A DNA stretch of 64,000 bases from Adineta ricciae (GCA_905250025.1 CAJNOJ010000189.1:141716-205715); one strand, 5' to 3'. Numbered from the stretch's first letter, positions 19,527 to 32,340 are shown. The notes: a model not told the origin generated them from the sequence alone. Translations and numbers: made by a program.

Positions 19527-21224
19527 ATGTCGAAGTTTGAACAATTTCCTGCTGAAGTGTTTTATCTTATTCTTGATTATTTGAAAACATGGGAGATTTT
19601 TTACTATTTTTACAATAAATCGCAACGGATGAGTATGCTTTTACTCAATTATTCACGATATCGAATAGATTTTCGTTCAATTTCACGAGACAATTTTGAT
19701 TTCTTTCTGGAGAAAATTCGTCTAACGAACATCATTTCCTTAATTCTTTCTAACGATAATCAAACTCCAGGTCAAATTCCATTATTTCTTTCTTTAATAA
19801 ACCCTTCTGATCTCTTTCGACTTCATTATTTATCTGTTCTTCATATTGAAGAACATCATCTACTAGAATTTCTTCGTCATCTCTCTCGAAAAAATCTCAA
19901 AGCTCTAACCATTCATTGTCAACCTTCGTTTCGTTTTCGTAATCACGGCGTTGAACTTCTTTGTCTTCTCTCGTCACTTATCTTCCAATCAAAACTTCGT
20001 TATCTTCATTTCAACTTCTGGATCTTCGAAATGAAAAGTCTCACTTGGTCAATTCAATCGACTCTTCACTCTCTTCGCACCGATCTTTCATCATTTTCCG
20101 AATATTGTCTTATCCTCAATTATTTCGTCAATCTAAAAACTTTAATCTTAAACAAATGTTCGATATTCGATATTGAAAATATTTATTTATCTTACAAGTT
20201 CATGCCTCCGTGTCATTTACAATTGAAATCTTTATCAATAGACAAGATTTGCTATGTTAAAATGGAGACTTTATCATTGTTTTTATCAGTTACACCGTCG
20301 ATTAAGTATTTGAAAATCATCGGTTGCGGTTCGTTGAGAAATCAGGCATTTAACGGAAATCAATGGAAGGATTTTATCGAAGGAAAATTACGTTCTCTCG
20401 ATAAGTTTCAGTTTTATTTTCAAACGCAACGAAATCCTCAAGTTGACGTTGAAAATGTTTCATCGATAATAAATTCTTTTTCTGATTCATTTTGGATTAA
20501 CAGCAAACAATGGTTTGTCGCATGTGATTTCATTCGAAATCTTCGTCAAATTCGACTTTATTCAATTCCGATTTGTCGAACGGATTTCTATTTAATTCCT
20601 CAATGGAATTTATTCTCACGGTCAACGTTAACTTCAACTACAACGATGGAACAAATACAGAAACTTCAAGTTAATCTTTCGTCTGGTATGACAGACGAAA
20701 ACTTAATCCATAAAATATCCTTTCCAATCCGAGATTTATTTGACTTATCTTCTCCTTCGATATTTCCGCAAGTTGATGAGCTTCATTTTGAATTTGATGA
20801 TCAATGGCCAATGAATTTGCACGAGTTAATCGCAATTGATCTCTCGAGAATTGTGAAAGTTTCTTTGAATATTTATTTTGATCAAGATTCTCGCCATCAA
20901 GTTGTAATCGATGCGTTAAACGATGTATTTCAACGTATGCCAAACATTCATACTGTTTACAATATGAATCGCACAGTAAATGCGAAAATTCTTTGTTCAA
21001 TTGTTCCTTCGCATATCCAACATTTACAAACAAAAGTCAAGGAAATTCATCAAATGAAAATCATTTTACAGCATTTTCAGTGTTTATCGAGCGTAGAATT
21101 CGATTTTCTCGCTTGTTCGCCACATTTTCCAAAAACTATTATCAAATGGCTAAAAAAGAAACAGATTTTATTCGAGTTTTACTGTACACAATATTCTTTA
21201 CAATTATGGCTTGACAACAACTAA
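19527..21224 (+). CDS. F-box-like / leucine-rich protein (copy B, complete)
   Basis: A single exon of 565 residues. The N-terminus FEQFPAEVFYLILDYL fits the F-box pattern (LPxEhhxxIhxyL), the Skp1-binding motif. The rest is Leu/Ile/Phe-rich with irregular LRR-like strands (LKALTIHCQ, LRYLHFNFW, LQLKSLSID), as in bdelloid F-box/LRR proteins. The inferred role is an adaptor selecting targets for ubiquitination. The start is the first Met directly before the F-box. The 3' 258 codons are duplicated at 1-778. Confidence 0.75.
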   Translation: MSKFEQFPAEVFYLILDYLKTWEIFYYFYNKSQRMSMLLLNYSRYRIDFRSISRDNFDFFLEKIRLTNIISLILSNDNQTPGQIPLFLSLINPSDLFRLHYLSVLHIEEHHLLEFLRHLSRKNLKALTIHCQPSFRFRNHGVELLCLLSSLIFQSKLRYLHFNFWIFEMKSLTWSIQSTLHSLRTDLSSFSEYCLILNYFVNLKTLILNKCSIFDIENIYLSYKFMPPCHLQLKSLSIDKICYVKMETLSLFLSVTPSIKYLKIIGCGSLRNQAFNGNQWKDFIEGKLRSLDKFQFYFQTQRNPQVDVENVSSIINSFSDSFWINSKQWFVACDFIRNLRQIRLYSIPICRTDFYLIPQWNLFSRSTLTSTTTMEQIQKLQVNLSSGMTDENLIHKISFPIRDLFDLSSPSIFPQVDELHFEFDDQWPMNLHELIAIDLSRIVKVSLNIYFDQDSRHQVVIDALNDVFQRMPNIHTVYNMNRTVNAKILCSIVPSHIQHLQTKVKEIHQMKIILQHFQCLSSVEFDFLACSPHFPKTIIKWLKKKQILFEFYCTQYSLQLWLDNN

Positions 21225-21593
21225 AGTGAACTATGTTTGAATGGTTGGAAACTCTCTGTGTAGTTTTGTTTGTTCTTGAAAAGTTTTTTCGAAAATCAAT
21301 AAATGAAGGTGACGATGGAGAAACAATACCGATAGCATAACAGTGATAATACTGCCTTTTGACATCGGTCGAAATTATGTAAGCTTTGGAATATTTCAAA
21401 GCCGATGCATAGAATGCGATCAGAATCTGTGACTGTCGATATTACTTTTTTTCTGCATTGAAATTCCAATGTAGAACATTGACATTTTAATAAGAGTGTC
21501 TGTTTATTCAAGAATAAAATAATAGATAAGTAAAAATAGACCAAAAAGCAGTAAACTTGATGAATTTTGAAAAGAATATTGCCGTGCGATATG
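21225..21593. other. Convergent intergenic region (copy B)
   Basis: Matches 779-1150 with a few small indels. It contains an AATAAA and no gene. Confidence 0.6.
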
Positions 21594-22823
21594 CTAATTG
21601 TGTATTTGTGTCCTTTCAAGTAAAACTTCCAACTCTTCTTTTGCATTAGTATGTGCCTGTGTGATGTGCTGCATTGTTTCCTTTGCTTCTGTTTGCAGTT
21701 CTTCACATTTATCAATGACGAGTTGGCACCGACGTGACCCAAACTTGCAAGTTCCATAGCTTGTAAGAAAGAGAAACGACAAAGCTGCAGATTGATTAAC
21801 TAATGTAGCCTTTGCAATCGCAAGCGCTGTTCCTGCCTCTTTTACAGCTTGAGCTCCTGAGTATAATGCGCCTACTCCTAAACAAATGCTGGCGCCCAGA
21901 GCAACATGACCAGCCAAATCGACTCTATCCTTTCTTTTCAAAGCTTTGTTGTGATGATATATCACTTGACGTATGGTTGATTGTAATTTATCTTGTGCTG
22001 TGATGTTGGCTAGTTCAAGACGAGTAAAAGCGGCTCTGATTCTAGCTGCGCTTATGTTTGAACTTTGAATAGCTGCAATCAAGTTGCTGATGGCTTCATC
22101 AAAATTCCTCTTCACTGGCTCGAAGGTGACTTTTCCCAATTCTTTGAGCTGTTGACTCGCACCATAGGCAATATAAAGACCATAAGCAGCTATAGTTAGA
22201 GAAACAGCCACATTAGCGGTCAGAAAGGCCGGCGAATTGATAATGGTCTCGATTTGGCTGCGCAGGTTGATCACTTTCCGAAGACATTCAGAGCAACTGT
22301 CAGGAGCATATTTACGGATGAATTCGATAATTTGGCTCCATTTAACAGTAATTCCTGCAATTGCAATTCCACCAGCGGCCACTTTGAATTTATTAGCAAC
22401 TAGAGCATTCCAAATTCGATCTTCGAGGCTCTCGTGTTTATGGCGTTGAGCAGCCAAATCGCTTTGATCTTGAGACCAACGCTGGAACTGCTGTATACCT
22501 TCCGCAATCCATTGATCCAATTTAGTCACAAGTGGTTCGAGAAGCTTAGTGTTTAAAACTACATTAGCAGCAACTCCTACTCCTAATGCGACAGCTGCAT
22601 TCATAGGGCGTTGATCAGAATCAGGATTAGCAGTGTTCATTAAGGTATAGGTAACGACTGAAACTGCTTCAGTGCCGATAATACCAGTTGCAGAACGAGT
22701 GGCGGGACGAACCAATGAAGTGGGCTGTTGTTCGAGGGACGAGGCAGAAGTACAAGGTGGAGCGGATAAGTCGTCATCACTATGAGTGCCGACATTTCTG
22801 AGAACGTGGTTCACCTTGGACAA
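21594..22823 (-). CDS. Orphan protein with Gly/Ala-rich hydrophobic segments (copy B)
   Basis: Second copy of the gene at 1151-2446, with about 409 codons open. The first codon of the open frame is TTG and the homologous ATG of copy A is TTA here. The frame is preceded by TTTTCAG at the same place, so the true N-terminus probably lies in an upstream exon. Copies differ mainly in the first 60 residues, which have several replacements and small indels, while the hydrophobic core and C-terminal helix are nearly unchanged. This suggests constraint on the core. The family is not recognised. Confidence 0.62.
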   Translation of the reverse strand: MSKVNHVLRNVGTHSDDDLSAPPCTSASSLEQQPTSLVRPATRSATGIIGTEAVSVVTYTLMNTANPDSDQRPMNAAVALGVGVAANVVLNTKLLEPLVTKLDQWIAEGIQQFQRWSQDQSDLAAQRHKHESLEDRIWNALVANKFKVAAGGIAIAGITVKWSQIIEFIRKYAPDSCSECLRKVINLRSQIETIINSPAFLTANVAVSLTIAAYGLYIAYGASQQLKELGKVTFEPVKRNFDEAISNLIAAIQSSNISAARIRAAFTRLELANITAQDKLQSTIRQVIYHHNKALKRKDRVDLAGHVALGASICLGVGALYSGAQAVKEAGTALAIAKATLVNQSAALSFLFLTSYGTCKFGSRRCQLVIDKCEELQTEAKETMQHITQAHTNAKEELEVLLERTQIHN

Positions 22824-23505
22824 TGGTAACAGATGATGTAACTGAAAAGAAATTATGCTATCAATTTATATTGTCACAGTGGTAAAAATTTCCTCCGTTG
22901 TTTGTTTTCTTATAGTCAATACCTTGTGCCTCCATAGACTACATAGAAGAGATAGCGAGAAAGAAAAGATGCTTGAAGAAGTGTGTGAAAAGAAAGAAAT
23001 CAAATGGAAATAAAATAGTTATGTGTTACCTATGAGTAACATTAAATACATAACGTCATCAATGGAAGAAAAGAATCTAAATAATGTTTATGCAAAATAT
23101 ATTTCGATCTCTCCTGTACTACTTCACCAAATAGATCAAAGCTTTTTTTCAAAATAAGTAATGACGAAAAGCTTTCATCAAAATCAAAATCATCAATAGA
23201 TTGAAAACACTCGACAATATCATTGACACGTCAGTAAGAAGTGATCTCTCTCGAGATCTTAACAGATCGAAATTAAAGTGTTTTTATGTAAATTAATTCA
23301 CTACAAAATATACTTGTAGAAGATTTTCCAGTTTTAATTCATAGAATTTTTAGAAAAACAGAAGAGTATATTCATTTGCACTCAAGATATAATAACAGTT
23401 TTTTCTTTTTACAATGCAATGCACTGTCACGATGATGAAAATGTGAAGATAAGTGTCACTTTGTTATCGAATCAGGTACTTCTCCGTCGTCATTTTCTCT
23501 TTGAA
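22824..23505. other. Intergenic region (copy B), empty MITE site
   Basis: Colinear with 2447-3533 but lacking the fold-back element of copy A; the uninterrupted site is near 22965. No gene is supported. Confidence 0.55.
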
Positions 23506-24741
23506 ATGTTTATCATGAAGGCGATTTTCATTCAAGTTTGTATAATCCAATTGTACTTCTTAGTTGTGACATCGATTCAATTAAGTCCGTGTGCCAAATG
23601 GAATTCAACAGGAAGGACAACGGCTGGCACAGGCACTGCTGGTTCGACTTCAACTCAACTCGATTGGCCTCATGGAATTTTTATTCATCAGCAAACCAAT
23701 TCTTTATATGTTGCCGACTCGGAAAATAATCGTGTACAAGTATTCCAATTGAATGACCAATCAATGCTTGCGACAACTGTAGCATTCAATGTATCGGATC
23801 CAACGAGTGTCTATGTCGATGACGATGAGAAAGATGGACCTATTCTATATGTTGCCATGGAAGGAAGTAATCGGGTAGAAAAATGGACGAAAGGAGCCAC
23901 CGTTGGTATACAAGTGGGAAGAGAATGCCGTGATTGTTCAGGTGTTTGGTTAGATAAACAAAAGAATATTTATGTTGCGGAAGCAGTACGATTTCGTGTA
24001 GTTAAATGGTTATCAACTACACAAGCAGAAATAATTGTTGCCGGAAAAACCGACCAGTTTGGAAATAAAGACGAACTTTTAAATGTTTTAGGAAGTATTT
24101 ATGTTCATTCGACTGATGGAACAGTTTATGTTGCAGATAGACTCAACAATCGAGTACAAAAATGGACTCAAGGTGCATCATATGGTACTACAGTAGCTGG
24201 CAATGGAATTGCCAATGATACTGCTCAATCTCTTGATAATCCAGTCGGTATTTTTGTTGATGAGAGAACAGGAGTTGTCTTTGTAGTCGATACATTTAAT
24301 GAAAGAATTCAACGGTGGCTTCCTGACGCTCTTCAAGGTGAAACTATCGTTGGTGATTCTGGTAAATTTGATTATATATTCTTGATTTTAACTGTATTTT
24401 CATATAGATTCTACTAGTCCATTCAATCAATTGAAAGGTCCGACTAGTATGGCATTTGACAGCGATGGTAATCTCTACGTTAGTGATTCACTTAATCATC
24501 GAATTCAAAAATATGCTTTATTGGATAATTCACCATGTTCATCATCATCAGCAGGTAATTGATTATATGTGTAGCTATTTCAATTTCAATTATTTCTTTT
24601 ATCTTTTTGTATACAGCAATCTTTTCAGTATTAAAGTAAGTTAAACGAATGATTATATGGTTTCTATGAAAATTCTGACATTGTTTTAGATCAAAAATTA
24701 TCTTTTTATTACCATTGTGGTTCTATTCTCGATATGAATAA
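23506..24741 (+). CDS. Secreted NHL-repeat beta-propeller protein (copy B)
   Basis: Exons 23506-24361, 24408-24554, 24617-24635 and 24690-24741, exactly paralleling copy A at 3534-4772. The third exon is one codon shorter and still in phase. It has an N-terminal signal peptide, about five or six NHL repeats, then a short Ser run and a hydrophobic C-terminus. The open frame also extends 29 codons upstream of the chosen ATG, but copy A supports the ATG before FIMKAIF as the start. Conservation of three intron boundaries and a one-codon indel in both copies supports the model, including the last two mini-exons. Confidence 0.8.
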
Positions 24742-24987
24742 TCCGAAATACTTTTCTTCTATTTGATGCACTTTTATTGAAATAAACAGCCCCGAAAAGA
24801 TCACCGAAGAAAAGGCGAGTATTCAGTAAAATTCGGTTACGTTTGAGTGATTCCGTTTATTATGACACATTCTCGACTCTTGACAAAAGAAACAATATTC
24901 TAATAACGTATCTTTGTTCGCTCGTTACATTCTACACATCTAAAGGTAAGCAAAAAAAGAAAATTTAACGTTTTGTTACATACTCAC

Positions 24988-26977
24988 ATGGGTGAATCAA
25001 ATGTTGATCAAACAACTAAACAATCCGATGAAGAACGTCTTCCAGCATTTATTCTTGAAAAATGTCTCACTGATAATATCCAAGAAGAACAAATCGAATA
25101 TAAATTAAACGCACCTTTGTGCATTTCAAAAATTTATAAAAATGAATTTTTTCCTTATGTATGTTTATGATTTGTTTTTGTTGTATATTCATTGATTATT
25201 TGTTAATCTAGTTTCATTTGAATTACTCAGGCACATTTGAAAATCAAGAGTTATTTTTCGCTTCGATTCGAGTGATTGCGAAAGAAAGTAATGAAGAAGA
25301 AGAAGAAGAAGAAGAAAGAATTGTTCAAGCATTGATTCGGTAAGTTACACTGAACATGGAAGATAAAAATAACATTTTTTTAAGAACGAAAACTAATAAT
25401 TACCATGTATCAAATAAAATGAACATAACAAATGAAGAAAATCTTCTACGAATGTTATTCAACAAAGTTCAATTACAACCAATTCAGCATTATGAAATCA
25501 TTCGTCATATTAACGTAAGAAAACTTCCAACAAAACTCATGACAATCAGTGAAAATTACACGATATAGAAAAGTTTTCTCGACAAAGTTAAAAACTAACG
25601 GAAATTGTCACGAGGGAGAATTTTCAACACATCTAAAGATTCAACAAAGACGAATCTAATCAGAAAATAGAAGTTCATAATCCAAACACTCATAGAATTT
25701 ATAGGAATTGACTGAGATCTTGTGAGAAATCAATTCAAATTTATGTTTTTGAAATTCGATTATAAAGGCTAATGGAAAACTTCTTGAATTTGATCAATCC
25801 AATGATGAACAATATTCGAGTAAAATCGCTCTGATATTTCAACGTTTAAATCAAACAAGTGAAGATGAAATTTTCAATAATAATGATTTATCCATGGAAA
25901 TGGAGGATTTTCTCAATTTCATCAGCGATCGGATCGAACTGAAAAATTTTCCGAAATATCGCGGTGACCTCGATGTCAAAACCAATGAACATGGAATTTA
26001 TTCCTATTTTACAACTTTTCAAAATCATCAAATTATGTTTAATGTTGCTCAGATGATTCCGTTAGATAAAAACAATCAAGATTTTATTCAAAGAAAAGGT
26101 TTAATTGGAAATGCATTAATCTGTGTTGTTTTTCAAGAAGGAGGTGCAACATTTCAACCGGATTTTATTCTTAGCAAAGTCACACAAGTTTATATCACTG
26201 TTCAACCAATCAAAATTGATTCTCAACTTTATTATAAAGTTCTTATTTCATTTGCATTGTGCGACATGAATCTTTTCTTTTGTTTTTAGATCGAAATTTG
26301 GCGTCGTAGTGACATTGAACCAATCAGGGTACCGTCTGTTGGAATTATTCCAGTAAATGAGTCCTTTCGAAGTTATTTCTTAACATTATTATTAAATACA
26401 ATGAATATTATTTTGAAAAAAGATTATTTCTCTAAAAGAATCATTGAACCACGACAACAATTGAGATCAGATTCAATGGATAAACTCTCTCAATTATTTT
26501 CTTCATATTCTAAACCAATACCTGTCAATCCAACACAATCAGTAGCTCAACATCAACATAGTGGACTGATTCCGAAAATCTTAGAAGCATTTTCAACACC
26601 TCGTCATGACACAACGAAGAAACAAACAGGAAAATCAAACTCATGGATGACAAATTATGGAAAAGTGAGACGATATTTATCAACGGTAAGATGAAATTTT
26701 CATCGAGTCTTTCTGATTGTTTTTCTCTTAGAGTCCAAATAGTTCAGCAACAACAGATCTTGTTGAGAATCGTACACAACTACTAAATCCCAATTTTGAA
26801 AGATCGATTTCATCGGAATCAATTTCAAGTTTAGTTACGAGTTTACCACATCATATGGGATCAAATACGGAAAAGTAATCTTTTCATCAAATACTTTCTT
26901 TTTTCTCAAAAAGTTTGTTTAGATCATCTGGAAGTCATCCAAATTTGAATATTGAAGGACAATCAGTTAAAGTTTAA
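24988..26977 (+). CDS. Rap-GAP domain GTPase-activating protein (copy B)
   Basis: Seven exons: 24988-25158, 25212-25339, 25385-25514, 25768-26238, 26290-26685, 26732-26874 and 26923-26977; 497 residues. Every exon has the same length as in copy A except exon 2, which is 9 bases longer because the GAA (Glu) run has three more codons. The Asn-thumb motif IGNALICVVFQEGG and the YRGDLD block are unchanged. Splice sites are all GT-AG. The function is as for copy A: activation of GTP hydrolysis on a Rap-like GTPase. Confidence 0.85.
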
Positions 26978-27790
26978 AATTTAACTTTTCAATTTTTAAT
27001 CGCGCTATTTTACTAAAATATCTTGTAGAACTAACTTATTTGGATTAATTATAAACATTGCAATTGAGCACATCAAGGAGTCGATGATTACCGAGACAAA
27101 AGGCACTTGAATTTTTTTGGGGAATTATTTTCTCTAATTAATTGTTTCTTTCAATTCCATGTAGACTGTTCTCAACAAAGTATGAAAAAAGGTACATTTA
27201 TATGATATTTAAGGTGTCAATCATAACTATCGAAACAAACCAACATAAAATATGAAATTCTGCGGTATTCGTAGGAGAACTGAGCCATGGTTGTTTGTTT
27301 GAGAAGATGGAAAGTTGTAGGGCGAAAACATTTTATAAATGAATTTTCAAACAGCCTATCATTTTACCATTTCTCTCAATGCAGATGGAAACATAATGTT
27401 TATTCAGCACAAAAAAATAAAATCGAAGTGCTCTTTTTTTGGTATTCAAAATTTTCGACAGATGTACGATGAAATAGTTTCAAAGTACTTAAAAGAAAAA
27501 AGAGAAAAAACAGCTATCGTAGCGAGATGTTTTGTCACACAAAGTATCGGACGAACAAACTTAAACCAAAGTTTAACGTTTGTTGTTTTCAATCACGTGC
27601 ACAACTGATGATTGAAATAAAGAGAATCTATAGTTCTCATCCATTTCTACGTGTTTATATTAATACTCGCAATACACGGGTTGTGCAAACATTCGAAGGA
27701 ACAGTAAAATATGCGTGACATGAAATTTTAACTCTTATTTTGCTTGATTCTTAGATAAGTTAATATAATTTGTTTTCTTGAACATCGATT
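26978..27790. other. Intergenic region (copy B)
   Basis: Colinear with 6993-7837. A small open frame at 27339-27608 (89 codons) is broken in copy A by indels in A-rich runs, so it is not called a gene. Confidence 0.5.
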
Positions 27791-28844
27791 ATGTGGAAAC
27801 TATTCGGATTGACTGGAAAAACTCAATCAAGATCAGCTGGTGGTGATGATTCGTGTGACCCTTCGGCAGAGGATTCTGATACATATAATCTCACGTTGAG
27901 AATTATCTCTGTATTTGTCCTACTTGTCCTATCACTGCTCGGTGCTTCTCTTGCGATTATCTCGTCCAGAGTGAAACGTCTGCACATTAATCCTGTGATA
28001 ATCAACACAGGCAAATTTTTCGGGACAGGGTACAAGCGTTAGGTATACTAAGCTATATGTTGTGAGTTACTTTTGTAGAGTCATTTTGGCAACAGGATTC
28101 ATACACATGCTACCATCAGCCACAGAAGCACTCACCGATTCCTGTCTATCAGAAGATTGGAGAGCTTACGAAGCATATGCAGGTCTTTTTGCCATGTTGG
28201 CTATACTTGCCATGCAACTTATCGAATTTATTGCTCATCACCAATTACATCGAGGATCGAACAAAGCCGATCCACAACCAGCTGAAGCGCCTGTCGAACA
28301 CTGTGAAGAAGAAGCGGGTCATAACCATGGTTTATCGCTTCTGCAAGAAAGTCATAATCATAAGGTGAGCACCTACCTGCTTGAATTCGGTGTCGCTCTT
28401 CATTCGGTTCTCATCGGTGTGGCATTAGGCACTGAAAATGGTTCAACTTTTGTTGCTCTCTTCATTGCACTCTGTTTTCATCAGTTCTTCGAAGCGATCG
28501 CGCTCGGAGCACAGATTTCACGGTTGAACATTAAGTCCATCGTGCCAGCCATCTTTATGATTATCTTTTTCACTTTAACCACACCGGTAGGTATTGCTAT
28601 TGGTATTGGAATCCATTCCGGCACATACAATCCAAAATCAGTAGCCGCATTGATGGTGAATGGAGTGTTGGATTCAGTATCAGGTGGTATTTTGATTTAT
28701 GTGGCACTGGTCAATTTAATGGCTGCAGAGATGGGTGTTGGAGCACATGCATTTTTTGCTTTGAAAAAACGATTCAAAGTTTTATATTTTGCTGCATTGT
28801 ATCTTGGTGCGGCTCTCATGGCCGTTATTGGACGTTGGGCATAA
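27791..28844 (+). CDS. ZIP-family zinc/iron transporter (SLC39A1-3-like), copy B
   Basis: Exons 27791-28029 and 28079-28844 with a 49-base intron; about 334 residues. It is nearly identical to the copy at 7838-8894. One Asp of the N-terminal acidic run is missing and the His-rich loop reads HCEEEAGHNHG instead of HCGEEAGHSHG. The TM4 and TM5 metal-site motifs HSVLIGVALG and HQFFEAIALG are the same. Intact and presumably functional. Confidence 0.93.
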
Positions 28845-31080
28845 AAGACCTTGAACTTATTTGTTTAGTTCTAAATAGAGAATATTTTGTCCTTCAAATG
28901 AAATAAATAGTTAGACCATATGAGTTATATATCTATATTGGAATAAACTAAGTGGACGAAGAAGAATAAATTTGTCTCACCAGTTAGAAAACTGAAAACG
29001 AACGTCGACTGAAATTTAATTTACTTTCATGGGCTTATATAGTGTCACAAATGTTGATTCGTTGATCACAGGGGGTGCTGTTTGCTTCTGTTCTACAAAG
29101 AGAACACTTTGTTTACTTTGATAGGCACCCCCTGTGTTGTATGATGACGTTCTCGTTAAACGTAGTCGTCTCTGACGATCAACAAAAATGTCCTTGCACA
29201 ACTTCTAAACACTTCTCTTGAAGACTCATCATAGTTATTTTTCACGCCAATTATCCAAATTCGTTTCCATCTACTGAGAAGTAAGATGGTTGTGAGAGCG
29301 ATTCTTAGATCTGTAACAATGATCTGACTTTGAAGAAGTGCTTCACGAAAGAATATTTAATTGAGCAAAAATAACATCCTATTCGATCGATTCCTGACCC
29401 CGAATAGTTTTGGCTACAAGTTGATATGGTAAAAAATGTCAAGAGATTGAAGAAAACTAGAAATATTGATACTCGTAAAAATATTGGCGTTTGTAATTGC
29501 ACATTCAATCATTCGTCTGTTTCGTTTGTAAAGTATCTTATCGGTCACCATTGACTCCAAATTTTTTTGTGTCTATAAAAATATCAATACTATGCGGAGA
29601 TTTGACATCACCTAATTAAAAGATATTCTGATAATATCGTATTTAGATGAATCGAAAATTAAATGAATGAATCTGCAAGTTCAATGTGACGCGATTTAAA
29701 TAATGTATATACATTGAAAACTTCATTAAATGTGTTGTATGTGTCAATAAAGATCAACTGAAACAAAATAGTTTGAACAAAATATATCTCACCAAAAAAC
29801 TTTGCACTGTTGAGACCAAAAGTTAACGAAATATAAATCAATATTTGAAAAATGATTAGAAATTATACTGTGTAAGTATTCGACGACGTTATGAACGTTG
29901 ATCTGATCGATGCATCAAATTTCTATATAACCTTGTCTTTTTACGCAGTTCACAGTTAGAGACGAGATGGTAGATGTCTAGACAGCTTTGTCTTCTCAGA
30001 TTTATCAAATTACAAAGTTCTATTCGATTTATAAACTTTTTTTGTCGACACAGTTTCGAAACCAAGAATAGAGAAGATGAACAAAAATTACATGAAAACA
30101 ACCAAAAGAACAATGATAGATACCTTTCAAGAAATTATCATCGTGTATTTTATATTTTGAAATCAATAGTGCATTAGTCTTATACCAAATAAAACGCATT
30201 CAATGTTCTCCAGGTAACAATTTGAACCAATAGTTTCTGAGTTAAAATGTAAAAAAAGGAAACAGTGTTCGTATTTCCAATTCACATCTATAGGTCGTTT
30301 TCTAAGCATGCTCTCATCAGCATCTCAGAGTAAGATATCAGATTGCTGGTATTTTGATATAATTCATATTGTCATAACGCTGAATAAATCAGTATAAGAG
30401 AACTTTTTCTTCGTATCCATTGTTGTTGACAACTATATATATACGGTATATACATTGAATCTGTTGACCACGATCTAATCAGAAGAGTCCGCACTGATAA
30501 AACTGCGCTTCCCCTTATTTCCTTCTCTATGCTCGGCCATCAGAAAGAAGAAAAGGAACGAACGAACGAAGGACACTCAGCATAGTAATAGCAACCGTAC
30601 TAAAAGAAGTAACAAAAGTCATATAGATCGTCATTGCGGCAACATTCTATTTCTCTTCTGCGCAACCCTACTAAGAAACACTGGAAGGAACAGATGATCT
30701 GTTCCTAGCAAAGAGAGCTTTTATTGCGTCATATGATCCAGATTACTCTTAGTCCAAGAACGACGCGGAGAAAAGAGGAAGAAGAAATGAAAGGTCGCGA
30801 GAACGAGGTGAAGGGCAAGCAGATTTACTGATAACACATTGTGTCAATCTACGACTGTACATTTTGTCTTTTCTTCTCATGAACCAATAATGACCTTGAT
30901 ATACGTGTAACAATCTATGATTGTGCATTCCTTCTTCTCTCATCCTACACCGATAATGATATGGACTTGCGCTTCTTCCTTCTTGCTTTCCTTTTTCTTC
31001 TCTTCCTCTTCTCATGTACGACTACTTCTCGCTTTCTTTCTTTCCTTCTGTTTGTCCTTAGATATCAATCTCTAAAGTTA
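28845..31080. other. Non-coding region downstream of ZIP (copy B)
   Basis: Colinear with 8895-9473 and then, across the LINE, with 41115-42425. It contains the small hairpin at 29069-29134, the LINE empty site at 29381, and a 9+1+9 palindrome at 30687-30705 (GGAACAGATGATCTGTTCC), also present at 42203-42221. The part 30750-31080 is pyrimidine-rich on the plus strand. No gene is supported. Confidence 0.5.
29381..29393. other. Empty (pre-insertion) site of the LINE
   Basis: ATTCGATCGATTC occurs once, with the left flank matching 9400-9459 and the right flank matching 41129 onward. This copy therefore never received the LINE present in the other copy. Confidence 0.75.
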
Positions 31081-31437
31081 TGTATCCAGCATACAATACG
31101 GATACAATTATCGTTCCTGAGTGGAATGATCATATGATATCGATATTAGAAACCCACTCATATGCATGGTATGTTTTGCTTTCTTTGCACACTTACAATA
31201 GATAAGCTCTCTCTAGAAGAAACTTTGATCGCATGATTTGTTAGATCCATCATCTTAGCAAATGATAACAGTAGGCTTTATATATTATTTTGAGAGTTTG
31301 GTATTTTTCGGTAGCGTAATACTGTATGTACCGAGGGTTATATAAAGACAAGGGAAGTACTGTATCGGAGCGATTTCTTTGGATTAAATAAACGATACAT
31401 ATACTACATCTTCTCTCTTGTATCAGAAAATGTCACA
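31081..31437 (+). repeat. 5' LTR of Gypsy element (copy in c2)
   Basis: About 357 bases, beginning TGTATCCA and ending GTCACA. It resembles the LTR at 46419-46778, with shared blocks such as GAGTTTGGTATTTTT and GCGATTTCTTTGGAT. It contains TATATAAAG near 31337 and AAATAAAC near 31385, fitting U3/R signals. It is followed directly by ATTGGCGACCCCG, a primer-binding-site-like sequence. Confidence 0.7.
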
Positions 31438-31517
31438 ATTGGCGACCCCGTCTACTCGAATCTTACTTCTAACATTCATTAATCTTATTGATTCAATACT
31501 TTTTATATTTCTTGACT

Positions 31518-32340
31518 ATGGCAAATGCAGAAGAGAAAAAAGTACCGATCGAAACAGTCGCTCAAGTTACTTAGAACACTTTAACTCAACATGCAAAAGA
31601 AATCCTAGCTCTATAAGAAACTTTAGGCAGTATTCAATCTCAACAATCAACTGAAGCACAGCTACAAACCGAAATACGTGCAGTAAGGGAAATACTCGCA
31701 GAAATCCGACACCATTTAATCCCACACAATCCTGAATCATCACCTACTACAAAGATCCAACATCATACTCCTTTAACCACAACTCTGAGTACACCAACAA
31801 TTGTTGTTCCACCTATCTCAAACTTACCTGAAACGTGGGATGAGTTCACCACACAATTCCTTGCACAATTTCATTTACCAATTTGTATTTCGCAACAAGA
31901 AAACGAAACCATTAATGAATTTGTGGTTTGTCTGCGCTCACTTTGGCTGGAACAAAAACCGGACGAAAAGGAAACTGATTTTATTAAACATCTGTTATGT
32001 AAAATGAAACCTGATATGTTAGCAGTTATGAACGCTAACCGTCCCCAAACCTTATCTAACATCATAACAGAAGCTCAACAAGTGGAAGAAATATTATATT
32101 TACGGGATAAAGAAGAGAGACGATGTGCAAACGAACGATCAAAACTAGCTGCCAATACTCCATTATTAACATTAAGTACAAACAACCAATATTCAGCGCG
32201 AAACACACCAAATACCTCACCTTTTTCTTTCACACCCACTTGCTGGCGCTGTTATGAAACCGGTCACTATGCTATAATTTGCCCCCTAAACAAAACTCGT
32301 CGAACCTTTGAAGTAACAGACAACCTCCAACAGCCATTAC
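31518..32340 (+). pseudogene. Gypsy gag remnant
   Basis: Begins with an ATG at 31518 but meets a stop after 18 codons. The capsid-like region (31800-32110) and one CCHC zinc knuckle (CWRCYETGHYAIIC near 32250) are readable farther on in other frames. It matches the gag fragment at 46786-47153 at protein level. Non-functional because of internal stops. Confidence 0.7.

Noticed and set aside
20671..21033. Antisense frame of 120 codons inside the F-box gene (also 225-554)
   Set aside because: A shadow of the coding strand. It is shared by both copies only because the sense protein is conserved.
1..29340. A true tandem duplication of the F-box-to-ZIP block
   Set aside because: Not excluded, but the single-N joins and overlap pattern make alternative haplotypes placed in series the simpler reading.
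30749..31015. An 88-codon minus-strand frame rich in Arg, Ser and Leu
   Set aside because: It arises from a pyrimidine-rich low-complexity tract and is not kept in the colinear region near 42300-42560.
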